15,971 nucleotides of DNA from Opitutaceae bacterium. GTDB taxonomy: Bacteria; Verrucomicrobiota; Verrucomicrobiia; Opitutales; Opitutaceae. Positions 1 to 6,078 of the stretch are shown in pieces; positions within the stretch are counted from its first letter, which is position 1; every line of letters begins with the position of its first letter. The stretch spans positions 1 through 15,971 of the forward strand of contig JAHFTI010000029.1 of NCBI GenBank assembly GCA_023265535.1, read 5' to 3'. Below the pieces are notes generated by a model. It made no database searches. It saw only the letters and a list, made by a program, of their open reading frames with translations, and was not told where the DNA came from. The position numbers were made by a program, and so were the translations under genes.

Positions 1-645
1 AAGCTCAACCTCCCCCCGCATGTCGATGCCGAGGATCTCTACAGCGTGGGTGTCACCGGCCTGATCGCCGCCGTGAAGAAGTACGATCCCGAGCAGGGCA
101 ACACTTTCGCCGCCTACGCCACGACCCGCATCCGCGGTGCCATTCTCGACGAGCTGCGCCGCATGGACTGGTGCCCGCGCCGCGCCCGTGCCAAGGCCCG
201 CAAGCTCAAGGAGGCCATCAACGAGGTCGAGCAGCGCCTCGGCCGCGCTTCCACGGAGGAGGAGGTCCGCCTTCACCTCGGTCTTTCCCAAAAGGAATAC
301 TCCAAGTGGCTCGAGGACGCCAAGCCTGTGTGCTTCGTCAACATCGACGCCTCCGCCGAGCACGAGGATTCCGAGGGATCCTCCCTGCACGAGCTCATCG
401 CCGACGAGAGCGACGTCTCGGTGCGCGACAAGATGGAGAAGAGTGAGCTGATGCAGCTGGTCGCCAGCCGCATCGAGGAGCTCCCCGAGATCCCGAAGAA
501 GATTCTCGCCATGTACTATTTTGAGAACATGCGCCTGGCCGAAATCGCCGCCGTGTTCAGCCTCACCGAGTCGCGCATCTGCCAGATCCACGCCCAGACG
601 GTGCTCAACCTGCGCGCCTACATCCAACGGGTTCGAAACCGCTGA
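1..645 (+). CDS. fliA: RNA polymerase sigma factor for flagellar operon, FliA/sigma-28 type (5' truncated by window edge)
   Basis: The frame is open from base 1, so the true start lies upstream and the 214 visible residues lack the N-terminus. The first residues (LPPHVDAEDLYSVGVTGLI) are the conserved start of sigma-70 region 2. They are followed by FAAYATTRIRGAILDELRR and DWCPRRAR, the region 2.3/2.4-to-3 segment typical of FliA (usually IRGAMLDELR.DWVPR). A region-3 helix bundle with LGRASTEEEV follows, then a C-terminal region-4 helix-turn-helix (MRLAEIAAVFSLTESRICQI) that reads the -35 element. FliA sigma factors direct transcription of late flagellar and chemotaxis genes and are held in check by FlgM, which is not visible here. 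motA begins 60 bases downstream, which fits the flagellar assignment. A GTG at 46 could be taken as a start, but it lies inside region 2 and is surely internal. The family call is confident; the specific promoter set is inferred. Confidence 0.92.
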   Translation, partial: KLNLPPHVDAEDLYSVGVTGLIAAVKKYDPEQGNTFAAYATTRIRGAILDELRRMDWCPRRARAKARKLKEAINEVEQRLGRASTEEEVRLHLGLSQKEYSKWLEDAKPVCFVNIDASAEHEDSEGSSLHELIADESDVSVRDKMEKSELMQLVASRIEELPEIPKKILAMYYFENMRLAEIAAVFSLTESRICQIHAQTVLNLRAYIQRVRNR

Positions 646-652
646 TCGAAGT

Positions 653-688
653 CCAGCCAGCCTTCGGTCCGCAGCCCCCAGCCAGCCT
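653..688 (+). repeat. Short direct repeat CCAGCCAGCCT in the motA leader
   Basis: The 11-mer CCAGCCAGCCT occurs at 653-663 and again at 678-688, both in the 60-base gap between the sigma factor and motA. A further CCAGCC follows at 689-694, and the leader holds no purine-rich ribosome-binding sequence. It may be simple low-complexity sequence in a GC-rich genome or a protein/RNA recognition site; nothing here decides between them. Confidence 0.35.
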
Positions 689-705
689 CCAGCCACCTTA
701 CCATC

Positions 706-1569
706 ATGCTAGTCATCGTCGGTGCCCTCATCGTGATCATCTCCACCCTGGGTGGTTTCATGATCGCAGGTGGCAATCCCATCGTGCTGCTCCATATCTC
801 GGAGTTTGTCGTGATTGGCGGCATTGCGCTGGGCGTGATGGTCATCGCCAGCCCGTCCCACGTCACCATTGAGCTGATCCACAAGATCAAGGGCGCCTGC
901 CTCGGAAAGCCCACCAGCAAGGAGGAGTATTTCGACCTGCTCAAGATGCTCTACGAGGTCTTCATGGTCGGCCGCCGCAACGGCCTGATCGCCCTTGAGG
1001 AGCACGTGATGAACCCCAAGGACAGTTCCATTTTCAAGCGCTACCCGGCTTTCATGGCCCATCACGAGCGTGTCGAATTCCTGCTCAACGGCCTGCGCCC
1101 CGTAATCGACGGCAAGATCAAGCCCGACCAGCTCGAGGCTCTCATGACCGCCGAGCTGGACGCAAAGTCCGACGAGGCCGACCATCCCATTCACATCCTC
1201 AACCTCGTCGGTGACTCCCTGCCCGGCATCGGCATCGTGGCCGCCGTGCTCGGCATCATCAACACGATGGCCGCCATCGCGGACGGCCCCGAGGTCGTGG
1301 GCGAGCGCGTGGCCGCGGCCCTCACGGGCACCTTCCTTGGCGTGTTTTTCGCCTACGGCTTCATCAATCCCCTGGCGAATCGCCTCAAGTTCAACAACGC
1401 CGGAGAAATGCAGTTCCTGCGCTGCATCCTCGGCGCCGTGGCCGGCTTTGCAAAGGGCCTGGCCCCCCTGACCGCCGTGGAGGTTGCACGACGCTCCCTC
1501 GACTCGGGTGTGCAGCCTTCCGCCGAGGAGCTTGAGACCACCCTCAAGAACCTGGGCACGGGCAAGTAA
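706..1569 (+). CDS. motA: Flagellar motor stator protein MotA
   Basis: The 287-residue protein matches the long enterobacterial-type MotA (295 residues in E. coli). MotA is a four-helix inner-membrane protein that, with MotB, forms the ion channel and pushes on FliG. TM1 and TM2 lie near residues 1-21 and 32-49. The cytoplasmic loop carries R90 and E98 (VGRRNGLIALEE), the charged residues that engage the FliG torque helix in E. coli. TM3 carries P173 (SLPGIGIVAAVLGIINTM) and TM4 ends at P222 (GTFLGVFFAYGFINPLANRL), the two prolines essential for torque in E. coli; they fall at the same residue numbers here. The ATG at 706 puts TM1 at the extreme N-terminus, as usual for MotA, and has only a C-rich leader (ACCTTACCATC) with no Shine-Dalgarno. 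motB follows after 35 bases, so the two are very likely cotranscribed. Confidence 0.97.
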   Translation: MLVIVGALIVIISTLGGFMIAGGNPIVLLHISEFVVIGGIALGVMVIASPSHVTIELIHKIKGACLGKPTSKEEYFDLLKMLYEVFMVGRRNGLIALEEHVMNPKDSSIFKRYPAFMAHHERVEFLLNGLRPVIDGKIKPDQLEALMTAELDAKSDEADHPIHILNLVGDSLPGIGIVAAVLGIINTMAAIADGPEVVGERVAAALTGTFLGVFFAYGFINPLANRLKFNNAGEMQFLRCILGAVAGFAKGLAPLTAVEVARRSLDSGVQPSAEELETTLKNLGTGK

Positions 1570-1604
1570 ACCAGCCGGGCAGTCCCAGCCCGCACTTTCC
1601 CCCT

Positions 1605-2390
1605 ATGGCGCGCAAAAAGAAAGCCGAGCATCACGGAGGAGCCTGGAAGGTGGCCTTTGCCGACTTCATGACGGCGATGATGGCCCTGTTCCTGGTGCTG
1701 TGGATTGCCGCCCAGGACAAGAAGATCCAGCTCGCCACCTCGCGCTACTTCCAGAGTCCCTTCAATTCCCCGATTGAGAAAAGCGCGGGCATCATGGAGC
1801 TCAACGCCGACAAGCCCAACACGGGCCATGGCGAGGACGAGGGCACCAATCCCGATTCCAAGACCAAGGCGGATTCCCTGGAGGTGGACCTCCAGTTCCT
1901 CAATTCCATCGCGAAGGACTTCTACAAGCTCATCAACATGGAGGAGGATCTTAACGACAAGCCCATCGACATCCAGATCACCAGCGATGGCATGCGCATC
2001 ACCATGTTTGACCGCGCCCGCAAACCGCTCTTCAAGGAGAACAGTGCCGAATTCACCGAATGGGGCAGCTTCATGATGCAGAGCCTTTCCTGGATCATCG
2101 ACCGGCACCAGCTGCACGTGGTGATCGAGGGACACACCAAATCTGGCATCACTTTCGCACGCAAGGACTACACCCTTTGGGATCTTTCCACGGACCGCGC
2201 CAACGCCGCCCGCCGCATGCTCACCTACTACGCCGTCGACCCCAAGCTGATCGACCGCATTTCCGGTTATGCCGACACGCGTCCCGTGCCCGGCAACCTC
2301 CCCGACTCAGAAAACAACCAGCGCGTGACGCTGAGCCTCTCGCCGGTAAAGCCCAGCAAGGGGCCCCTGCGCCGCATGGAGGACAAGTGA
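1605..2390 (+). CDS. motB: Flagellar motor stator protein MotB
   Basis: This 261-residue protein anchors the stator to peptidoglycan and carries the ion-conducting aspartate. A short basic N-terminus (MARKKK) leads into one membrane helix, residues about 14-36 (AWKVAFADFMTAMMALFLVL). D20 there is the equivalent of E. coli D32, the proton-binding residue. After a linker, an OmpA-like peptidoglycan-binding domain covers about 120-250, with RITMFDRARKPLF, VVIEGHTKSG, LSTDRANAARRML, RISGYADTRPV and NNQRVTLSL. The usual GHTD motif reads GHTK (K179), an odd replacement of an acidic residue that contacts diaminopimelate in characterised OmpA-like domains; R198 in the LSxxRA motif is kept. The domain otherwise resembles enterobacterial MotB more than the short MotS/PomB types, which favours H+ as coupling ion, though that is inference. 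No Shine-Dalgarno precedes the ATG (leader CACTTTCCCCCT). Confidence 0.96.
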   Translation: MARKKKAEHHGGAWKVAFADFMTAMMALFLVLWIAAQDKKIQLATSRYFQSPFNSPIEKSAGIMELNADKPNTGHGEDEGTNPDSKTKADSLEVDLQFLNSIAKDFYKLINMEEDLNDKPIDIQITSDGMRITMFDRARKPLFKENSAEFTEWGSFMMQSLSWIIDRHQLHVVIEGHTKSGITFARKDYTLWDLSTDRANAARRMLTYYAVDPKLIDRISGYADTRPVPGNLPDSENNQRVTLSLSPVKPSKGPLRRMEDK

Positions 2391-2469
2391 CCTCCCTTTC
2401 GCTGTATCCCTTTTCCCATTACAACTGAGCGGCTTTTCCCAGGAAGCCCGCCTCTCCATTTCCCTTCCC

Positions 2470-2694
2470 ATGAAACCCTTCCTCCAGGGCCGCAATGTCC
2501 AGAAGTCCTCCACGCTCAAGCCCCTTTCCACGGGGGCTTCCAGTGCCGTGGCCGGTGCCAAGTCTGCCATCTGCAATTCCGAGGGCGTGAATGTCGAAAC
2601 CGTCAAGGAGGGCGACAAGGTCGTCCGTATCGTCGTCACCTGTGTCTGTGGCGAGCGCATCGAGATCGATTGTCTCTATCCGCCCGGCTCCTGA
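2470..2694 (+). CDS. Small conserved-looking cysteine protein of unknown function between motB and flgF
   Basis: I do not recognise this 74-residue protein. It has no signal peptide or membrane helix. The first ~35 residues are Ser/Ala/Lys-rich and probably disordered. The second half looks like a compact beta unit: VNVETVKEGDKVVRIVVTCV followed by CGERIEIDCLYPPG. Cysteines fall at 35, 58, 60 and 68. A CxCG turn between two beta strands is typical of small zinc or iron sites, but only three cysteines are close together, so metal binding is conjecture. Strong strand patterning, an ATG with the same C/T-rich leader (CATTTCCCTTCCC) as neighbouring genes, and a position 79 bases after motB in the same direction support a real gene, probably cotranscribed with motAB. 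It could be a flagellar accessory protein. Confidence 0.72.
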   Translation: MKPFLQGRNVQKSSTLKPLSTGASSAVAGAKSAICNSEGVNVETVKEGDKVVRIVVTCVCGERIEIDCLYPPGS

Positions 2695-2711
2695 GGCGGG
2701 AGGCCTGGGCG

Positions 2712-2740
2712 GGAACCGCTCCAAGGGACGGACAGGTTCC
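2712..2740 (+). terminator. Possible hairpin after the small cysteine gene
   Basis: GGAACC at 2712-2717 pairs with GGTTCC at 2735-2740 (6 bp, 17-base loop), beginning 17 bases after the stop codon at 2694. There is no T-run, so it is not a classical intrinsic terminator. It may act as a 3' stabilising or Rho-assisted structure. Confidence 0.3.
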
Positions 2741-2845
2741 TTGGCGGGAACGCAAAGGGGGCGCAGGCATGGCTTCCTCCTGTTGTTCGCCTGTGGGCTC
2801 GAGCCAACGCGCAGGCGCGCGGCCTGATGTGATGCCTGGGCGGCA

Positions 2846-2865
2846 GGCCAGGGTGCCCCGTGGCC
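2846..2865 (+). repeat. GC-rich inverted repeat
   Basis: GGCCAGGG at 2846-2853 pairs with CCC at 2856-2858 and TGGCC at 2861-2865, with two unpaired bases (2859-2860). This gives an 8-bp interrupted stem. No T-tract follows, so its function is unknown. Confidence 0.3.
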
Positions 2866-2886
2866 GGCAGGGAGGCTGGCGAGGGC

Positions 2887-2899
2887 GGCAAGTCTTGCC
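2887..2899. promoter_or_regulatory. Near-palindrome GGCAAGTCTTGCC, possible operator
   Basis: GGCAAG and CTTGCC flank a single central T, a 13-base dyad about 140 bases upstream of flgF. The one-base centre argues against an RNA hairpin and for a dimeric regulator site, but I cannot name a regulator. Confidence 0.25.
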
Positions 2900-2919
2900 T
2901 GCGGCGGGGGAGATGAAGC

Positions 2920-2938
2920 CGGTTGGCAAAATCAACCG
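2920..2938. promoter_or_regulatory. Inverted repeat at the edge of the AT-rich flgF upstream region
   Basis: CGGTTG at 2920-2925 is the exact reverse complement of CAACCG at 2933-2938, with a 7-base centre GCAAAAT. It sits at the GC-to-AT transition upstream of flgF and overlaps a second dyad (TTGGC at 2923, GCCAA at 2946). It could be an operator or a small hairpin. Confidence 0.3.
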
Positions 2939-2947
2939 AGCGCGCGC

Positions 2948-3036
2948 CAAAAAACATGAAAAATAAGCAATTATTGGTGAGTTGGTTATGAAGAGGTCGA
3001 GGCTCACGGCATGGACTAGGCTAAAAGCCGGTAGCC
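2948..3036 (+). promoter_or_regulatory. AT-rich probable promoter region of the flgF operon
   Basis: Between about 2948 and 2998 the sequence is far more AT-rich than elsewhere in the cluster, as expected for a promoter just upstream of the first rod gene. I found no clean sigma-70 pair, no sigma-54 GG-N10-GC box and no sigma-28 box. Candidates such as TAGGCT at 3017-3022 match poorly. The location is inferred from base composition and gene layout. Confidence 0.3.
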
Positions 3037-3780
3037 ATGAATATCGGACTCTACCAAAGTGCTGCCTCCCTCACCGCCCTCGAACGTTGGCAGGGGTCCG
3101 TCACCCAGAACATCACCTCCAGCCAGGTTCCGGGCTTCAAGAAGCGCACGGTCCAGTTTGACGCGGAGCTGATGGGCCAGATGACCTCCGTGCAGAAGGC
3201 CAATGGCCGCAACGAGACCCAGCCCGGCGTTTTTCCTCGCGCCAGCTATGGAATCAATTTCACCGCGGGCGAAGTCACTCCCACCGGGCGCGAGCTCGAT
3301 GCGGCCCTGCAGGGAGACGGCTTTTTTGTCCTCCGCCTGCCGAATGGCAACCAGGCCTACACCCGCAATGGCGCGATGAGCCTTCGTGCTGACCGCACGC
3401 TGGTCCATACGAGTGGCGCGGAGATCCTTTCCGAGGGAGGCATCCCGCTGCAGACCCTGCCCACCGGCGGCAAGATTGTGATCAACAAGGATGGCACGGT
3501 TTATCAGGGCGACGCCATGTTGGGCAAACTTCAGGTGGTACAGTTCGCCGACAACAGCCTCCTGCGCCCCACCAGCGGCGGCGCCTTTCTTGCCCCCGGC
3601 CAGGACCCCCGCCCTGTGGAGAAACCAGAGGTGCTCCAGAGTTACAGCGAGAACAGCAATGTCTCAGCGGTGCGCGAAATGATGGATCTGGTCAGCATCG
3701 CACGCGCCTACGAGGCGAACCAGAAGCTCATCACCGCCCGCGATGGCGCCCTCGAGAAGGCCCTCGAGAAACTCGGTTGA
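3037..3780 (+). CDS. flgF: Flagellar proximal rod protein FlgF
   Basis: This 247-residue protein belongs to the rod/hook axial family and is close to E. coli FlgF in length (251). The N-terminal helix is MNIGLYQSAASLTALERW. The family signature that usually reads NNLANVNTPGFK is here NITSSQVPGFKK (residues 25-36), looser than in FlgG. The central part contains LDAALQGDGFFVLRLPNGNQ and AYTRNGAMSLRADRTLV, the FlgE/F/G core. The C-terminus ends in SENSNVSAVREMMDLVSIAR followed by AYEANQKLITARDGALEKAL, the conserved coiled C-terminal helix. FlgF polymerises in the periplasmic rod after export through the flagellar type III apparatus. Its place immediately before flgG and its divergent N-terminal motif favour FlgF over FlgG. 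It is the first gene after the long intergenic region, so probably the first of its operon. No Shine-Dalgarno is present. Confidence 0.9.
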   Translation: MNIGLYQSAASLTALERWQGSVTQNITSSQVPGFKKRTVQFDAELMGQMTSVQKANGRNETQPGVFPRASYGINFTAGEVTPTGRELDAALQGDGFFVLRLPNGNQAYTRNGAMSLRADRTLVHTSGAEILSEGGIPLQTLPTGGKIVINKDGTVYQGDAMLGKLQVVQFADNSLLRPTSGGAFLAPGQDPRPVEKPEVLQSYSENSNVSAVREMMDLVSIARAYEANQKLITARDGALEKALEKLG

Positions 3781-3844
3781 ATCACGCTCCTTCTGAAATT
3801 TTTCGACGCACCCTCCTCCCGTTAAAACCCGTTCCTAAATTCCC

Positions 3845-4627
3845 ATGAACCTCTCCCTATATTCTGCAGCGACCGGCATGGAGGCCCAGCAGCTCAACCT
3901 GAACACGATTTCGAACAACCTGGCCAATGTGAACACGCCGGGCTTCAAGCGCAGCCGCATCGAGTTCCAGGACCTGCTTTACCAGAAACCCCGCGCAGCG
4001 GGTTCGGAGACGGGGGGCGGCAATATTCTCCCGACCGGCATCGAAGTCGGCAACGGTGCGCGCGTCGGAGCCACCTCCAAGGTCTTTACCCAGGGACAGC
4101 TCAGTAGCACCGGCCAGAACCTTGATGTCGCAATCCAGGGTGATGGGTTCTTTGAGGTGCAGCGCACGGACGGCACGATCGCCTATACTCGTGACGGCTC
4201 CTTCAAGCTCAATGCCAACGGGCAGGTGGTCAACGCTGACGGCCTCCCCATCCTGAGTGGCTTCCAGCCCATACCCGCGGGTGCCACCTCGGTCAGCATT
4301 TCCGAGTCGGGCACCGTCACGGTTCAGTCAGCCAACGGCACCGCCAACTTCACCCTCCAGCTCACCCGCTTCTCCAATCCTGCCGGCCTGCGCAGCCTTG
4401 GCGGAAACCTGTATGAGGAGACCCCCGCTAGCGGCACGCCCGAGTCCGGCAACCCTGGCGAGCAGGGCTACGGCACGATCATGCAGGGCTACATTGAAAA
4501 TTCCAACGTGAACATCGTGGAGGAAATGGTGAACCTCATCGTCGCGCAGCGCGCCTACGAGATCAACAGCAAGTCGGTCCAGACCTCCGACGAGATGCTC
4601 CAGAATGTGGCCCAGATGAAACGCTGA
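3845..4627 (+). CDS. flgG: Flagellar distal rod protein FlgG
   Basis: The 260-residue protein has exactly the length of E. coli FlgG and a textbook sequence. It begins MNLSLYSAATGMEAQQLNLN, continues through NNLANVNTPGFKRSRIEFQD (residues 24-43) and the core LDVAIQGDGFFEVQRTDG with IAYTRDGSFKLNANGQ. It ends MQGYIENSNVNIVEEMVNLI followed by VAQRAYEINSKSVQTSDEML. FlgG builds the distal rod that passes through the P and L rings encoded just downstream. It starts 64 bases after flgF with leader CCTAAATTCCC and no Shine-Dalgarno. The gap holds a weak promoter-like stretch (TTCGAC near 3802, TTAAAA near 3822, spacing too short), so I do not call a separate promoter. flgA follows after five bases. 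Confidence 0.97.
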   Translation: MNLSLYSAATGMEAQQLNLNTISNNLANVNTPGFKRSRIEFQDLLYQKPRAAGSETGGGNILPTGIEVGNGARVGATSKVFTQGQLSSTGQNLDVAIQGDGFFEVQRTDGTIAYTRDGSFKLNANGQVVNADGLPILSGFQPIPAGATSVSISESGTVTVQSANGTANFTLQLTRFSNPAGLRSLGGNLYEETPASGTPESGNPGEQGYGTIMQGYIENSNVNIVEEMVNLIVAQRAYEINSKSVQTSDEMLQNVAQMKR

Positions 4628-4632
4628 TCCCC

Positions 4633-5382
4633 ATGCGCTCGCTCACTCCCTTCCTCATTTCCCTCGCGTTGGTCGGCCTGTGCGGGCCGCTGTCGACGGA
4701 GCTCCTTTGCGCCGGAACGCCCCAGCCGGCTGCCGTCGCCACGGCCACGCAGTATGCCTTCAGCCGCGAGCTCCTTTCCCCCGAGCTGTGCAAGGCCCTG
4801 CAGTCGCAGTACTCCCTTGAGGGAGAGCTTCAGGTCGAGGTCCTTTCTACTCTCCCTCGCGTCGCCCCGGCCGCCAATCCCTGGCGCATCGAGGTGCTCG
4901 AGTTCCCCTCCCTGGTGGCAAGCATCATGCAGGTGCGCGTGCGTGCCGTCTCCACGGATCGCGAGCCCTTCGACCTTTCCCTCAACCTGCGTGTGCAGGT
5001 GTGGCGGGAGGTGTGGGCGGCCCGTGAACCTATCGCCAAGGACAGCCCCTTCGACCCCAGCCAGCTGGACCTGCGCCGTGTGGATGTCCTGAGGGAGCGC
5101 AATGTCATCCCCTCCTCCTCGGCTGACTCCACGATGATGTTCCGCACACAGGTGGCAGCCGGCCGTCTGCTGCAGTGGCGCGACATCGAGCGCCGAGCCC
5201 TCGTTCGCAAGGGCGACATGGTGGACGTCATTGCGAGCGACGGGCTGCTCACCGTGAAGATGAAGGCTCTCGCCATGCAGAACGGCGCGGCGGGAGAGAC
5301 GATCACCGTGCGCAACATGGTTTCGAAGCGTGACATTTCCGTCCAGGTGACCGCCGAAAATCAGGCACAGGTGCGTTTCTAA
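4633..5382 (+). CDS. flgA: Flagellar P-ring assembly chaperone FlgA
   Basis: This is a periplasmic protein of 249 residues with a Sec signal peptide: MRSL, then a hydrophobic stretch of about residues 6-20, cleavage probably near residue 27 (LLCAG). The C-terminal half is the SAF/FlgA domain, from about residue 129 to the end. It contains AREPIAKDSPFDPSQLDLRR and VAAGRLLQWRDIERRALVRK, then GDMVDVIASDGLLTVKMKA, GETITVRNM and the closing VTAENQAQVRF. The last resembles the FlgA/CpaB-type ending in which a beta strand closes the domain. FlgA binds FlgI and helps it polymerise around the rod; flgH and flgI lie directly downstream. The ATG is five bases after the flgG stop and has no Shine-Dalgarno, suggesting translational coupling. 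The long region between signal peptide and SAF domain (residues 40-128) is the usual poorly conserved N-terminal FlgA domain. Confidence 0.9.
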   Translation: MRSLTPFLISLALVGLCGPLSTELLCAGTPQPAAVATATQYAFSRELLSPELCKALQSQYSLEGELQVEVLSTLPRVAPAANPWRIEVLEFPSLVASIMQVRVRAVSTDREPFDLSLNLRVQVWREVWAAREPIAKDSPFDPSQLDLRRVDVLRERNVIPSSSADSTMMFRTQVAAGRLLQWRDIERRALVRKGDMVDVIASDGLLTVKMKALAMQNGAAGETITVRNMVSKRDISVQVTAENQAQVRF

Positions 5383-5384
5383 GC

Positions 5385-5396
5385 GAGGAATCCCAT
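5385..5396 (+). promoter_or_regulatory. Ribosome-binding site of flgH
   Basis: GAGGA lies seven bases before the ATG at 5397. It is one of only a few recognisable Shine-Dalgarno sequences in this window and confirms the flgH start. Confidence 0.6.
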
Positions 5397-6032
5397 ATGA
5401 AGCTCCCACTCCCTTCCCAGTCGCTGCGCGTCGCAGCCCTTGCCACCCTCGTGCTGCTCAGCGCGCTGCCCGCCCCAGCCTCCTCCCTCTGGACCGCATC
5501 GGGTAACAACGAGCGCTCCATGTACGCCGATCGCAAGGCCTGCCGCGTGGGCGACATCATCACCGTGGTCGTTTCCGAGGATGCAGCGCAGACTTCGAGC
5601 CAGTCCAAGAAGACCAATTCCACCAGCGCGACCGATGCAGCCGTCACCCAGTTCCTCTTCGCCAACTCGAAGATGGGCACACACAATGGCGGGCTTCCCG
5701 GCATCAATTTCGGCGGAACCAACACCTTCTCCGGAGGCGGCGAGGTCAGCAACAAGCAGAGCCTCACAGCCCGTACCGCAGTGCTCGTGGCCGATGTCAT
5801 GCCGAACGGCAACCTCGTGATCGAGGGGGCCCGCAAGGTCACCTTCTCGGGGGAGACGCAGCACGTCGTGCTTCACGGCATTGTGCGCCCCGATGACATC
5901 AGCGCCTCGAACACCGTCCTCTCCAGCAGCATCGCCAATGCTCGCCTGGAATTCCTTTCAGCCGGTGACCTGAGCGATGCCCGCAAGCGCGGCTGGCTCT
6001 CCAAGCTTTACGAGATGCTACGCCCCTTCTGA
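5397..6032 (+). CDS. flgH: Flagellar L-ring protein FlgH (no lipobox cysteine)
   Basis: The 211-residue protein forms the outer-membrane bushing of the flagellum. Core FlgH motifs are present: SLWT and NERSMYADRKACRVGDIITV (residues 39-58, the conserved xDxRAxxVGDxxTV block), QSLTARTAVLVADVMPNGNL and VIEGARKVTFSGETQHVVLH. GIVRPDDIS follows, and the C-terminal SSSIANARLEF and GWLSKLYEMLRPF are the usual FlgH ending. The N-terminus is a Sec signal peptide (hydrophobic about 11-24, likely cleavage after PAPA or PAS). Unlike E. coli FlgH, it has no cysteine at the cleavage site; the only cysteine is C49 in the mature protein. The L ring here is thus probably not lipid-anchored, or the anchor differs. 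GAGGA seven bases before the ATG supports this start. A start error hiding a lipobox is unlikely because the signal peptide is complete. Confidence 0.94.
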   Translation: MKLPLPSQSLRVAALATLVLLSALPAPASSLWTASGNNERSMYADRKACRVGDIITVVVSEDAAQTSSQSKKTNSTSATDAAVTQFLFANSKMGTHNGGLPGINFGGTNTFSGGGEVSNKQSLTARTAVLVADVMPNGNLVIEGARKVTFSGETQHVVLHGIVRPDDISASNTVLSSSIANARLEFLSAGDLSDARKRGWLSKLYEMLRPF

Positions 6033-6078
6033 GCCCAGCTCCCCCGGCCGCCCCTCCCCCTTCTGACTTCCCCTGAAC

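Larger units (their letters stand above)
2695..3036. other. 342-base intergenic stretch rich in inverted repeats upstream of flgF
   Basis: I see no convincing gene in this stretch; open frames crossing it lack protein-like composition. It is very GC-rich up to about 2945 and then abruptly AT-rich (about 2948-2998) just before flgF. It contains several self-complementary elements, listed separately, plus a perfect palindrome GGCTCGAGCC at 2796-2805 and an 8-base repeat GCGCAGGC at 2761 and 2809. It separates the motAB group from the rod/ring group and so probably ends one transcript and starts the next. I found no tRNA and no family of structured RNA that I can name. Confidence 0.55.

Noticed and set aside
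46..645. GTG at 46 as the start of the sigma factor
   Set aside because: Conserved region-2 residues are encoded in frame upstream back to base 1, so the gene is truncated by the window edge rather than starting there.
1353..2135. Long minus-strand open frame opposite motA/motB
   Set aside because: It spans two well-supported genes and shows no recognisable domain; GC-rich codon use makes such antisense frames common.
2670..2966. 98-codon + strand open frame in the gap before flgF
   Set aside because: It is Arg/Gly-rich, low-complexity, overlaps the end of the preceding gene and shows no domain; it looks like chance frame openness in GC-rich DNA.
3781..3844. Separate promoter between flgF and flgG (TTCGAC and TTAAAA)
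   Set aside because: The spacing is about 14 bases and the -10 match is poor; cotranscription with flgF is simpler.
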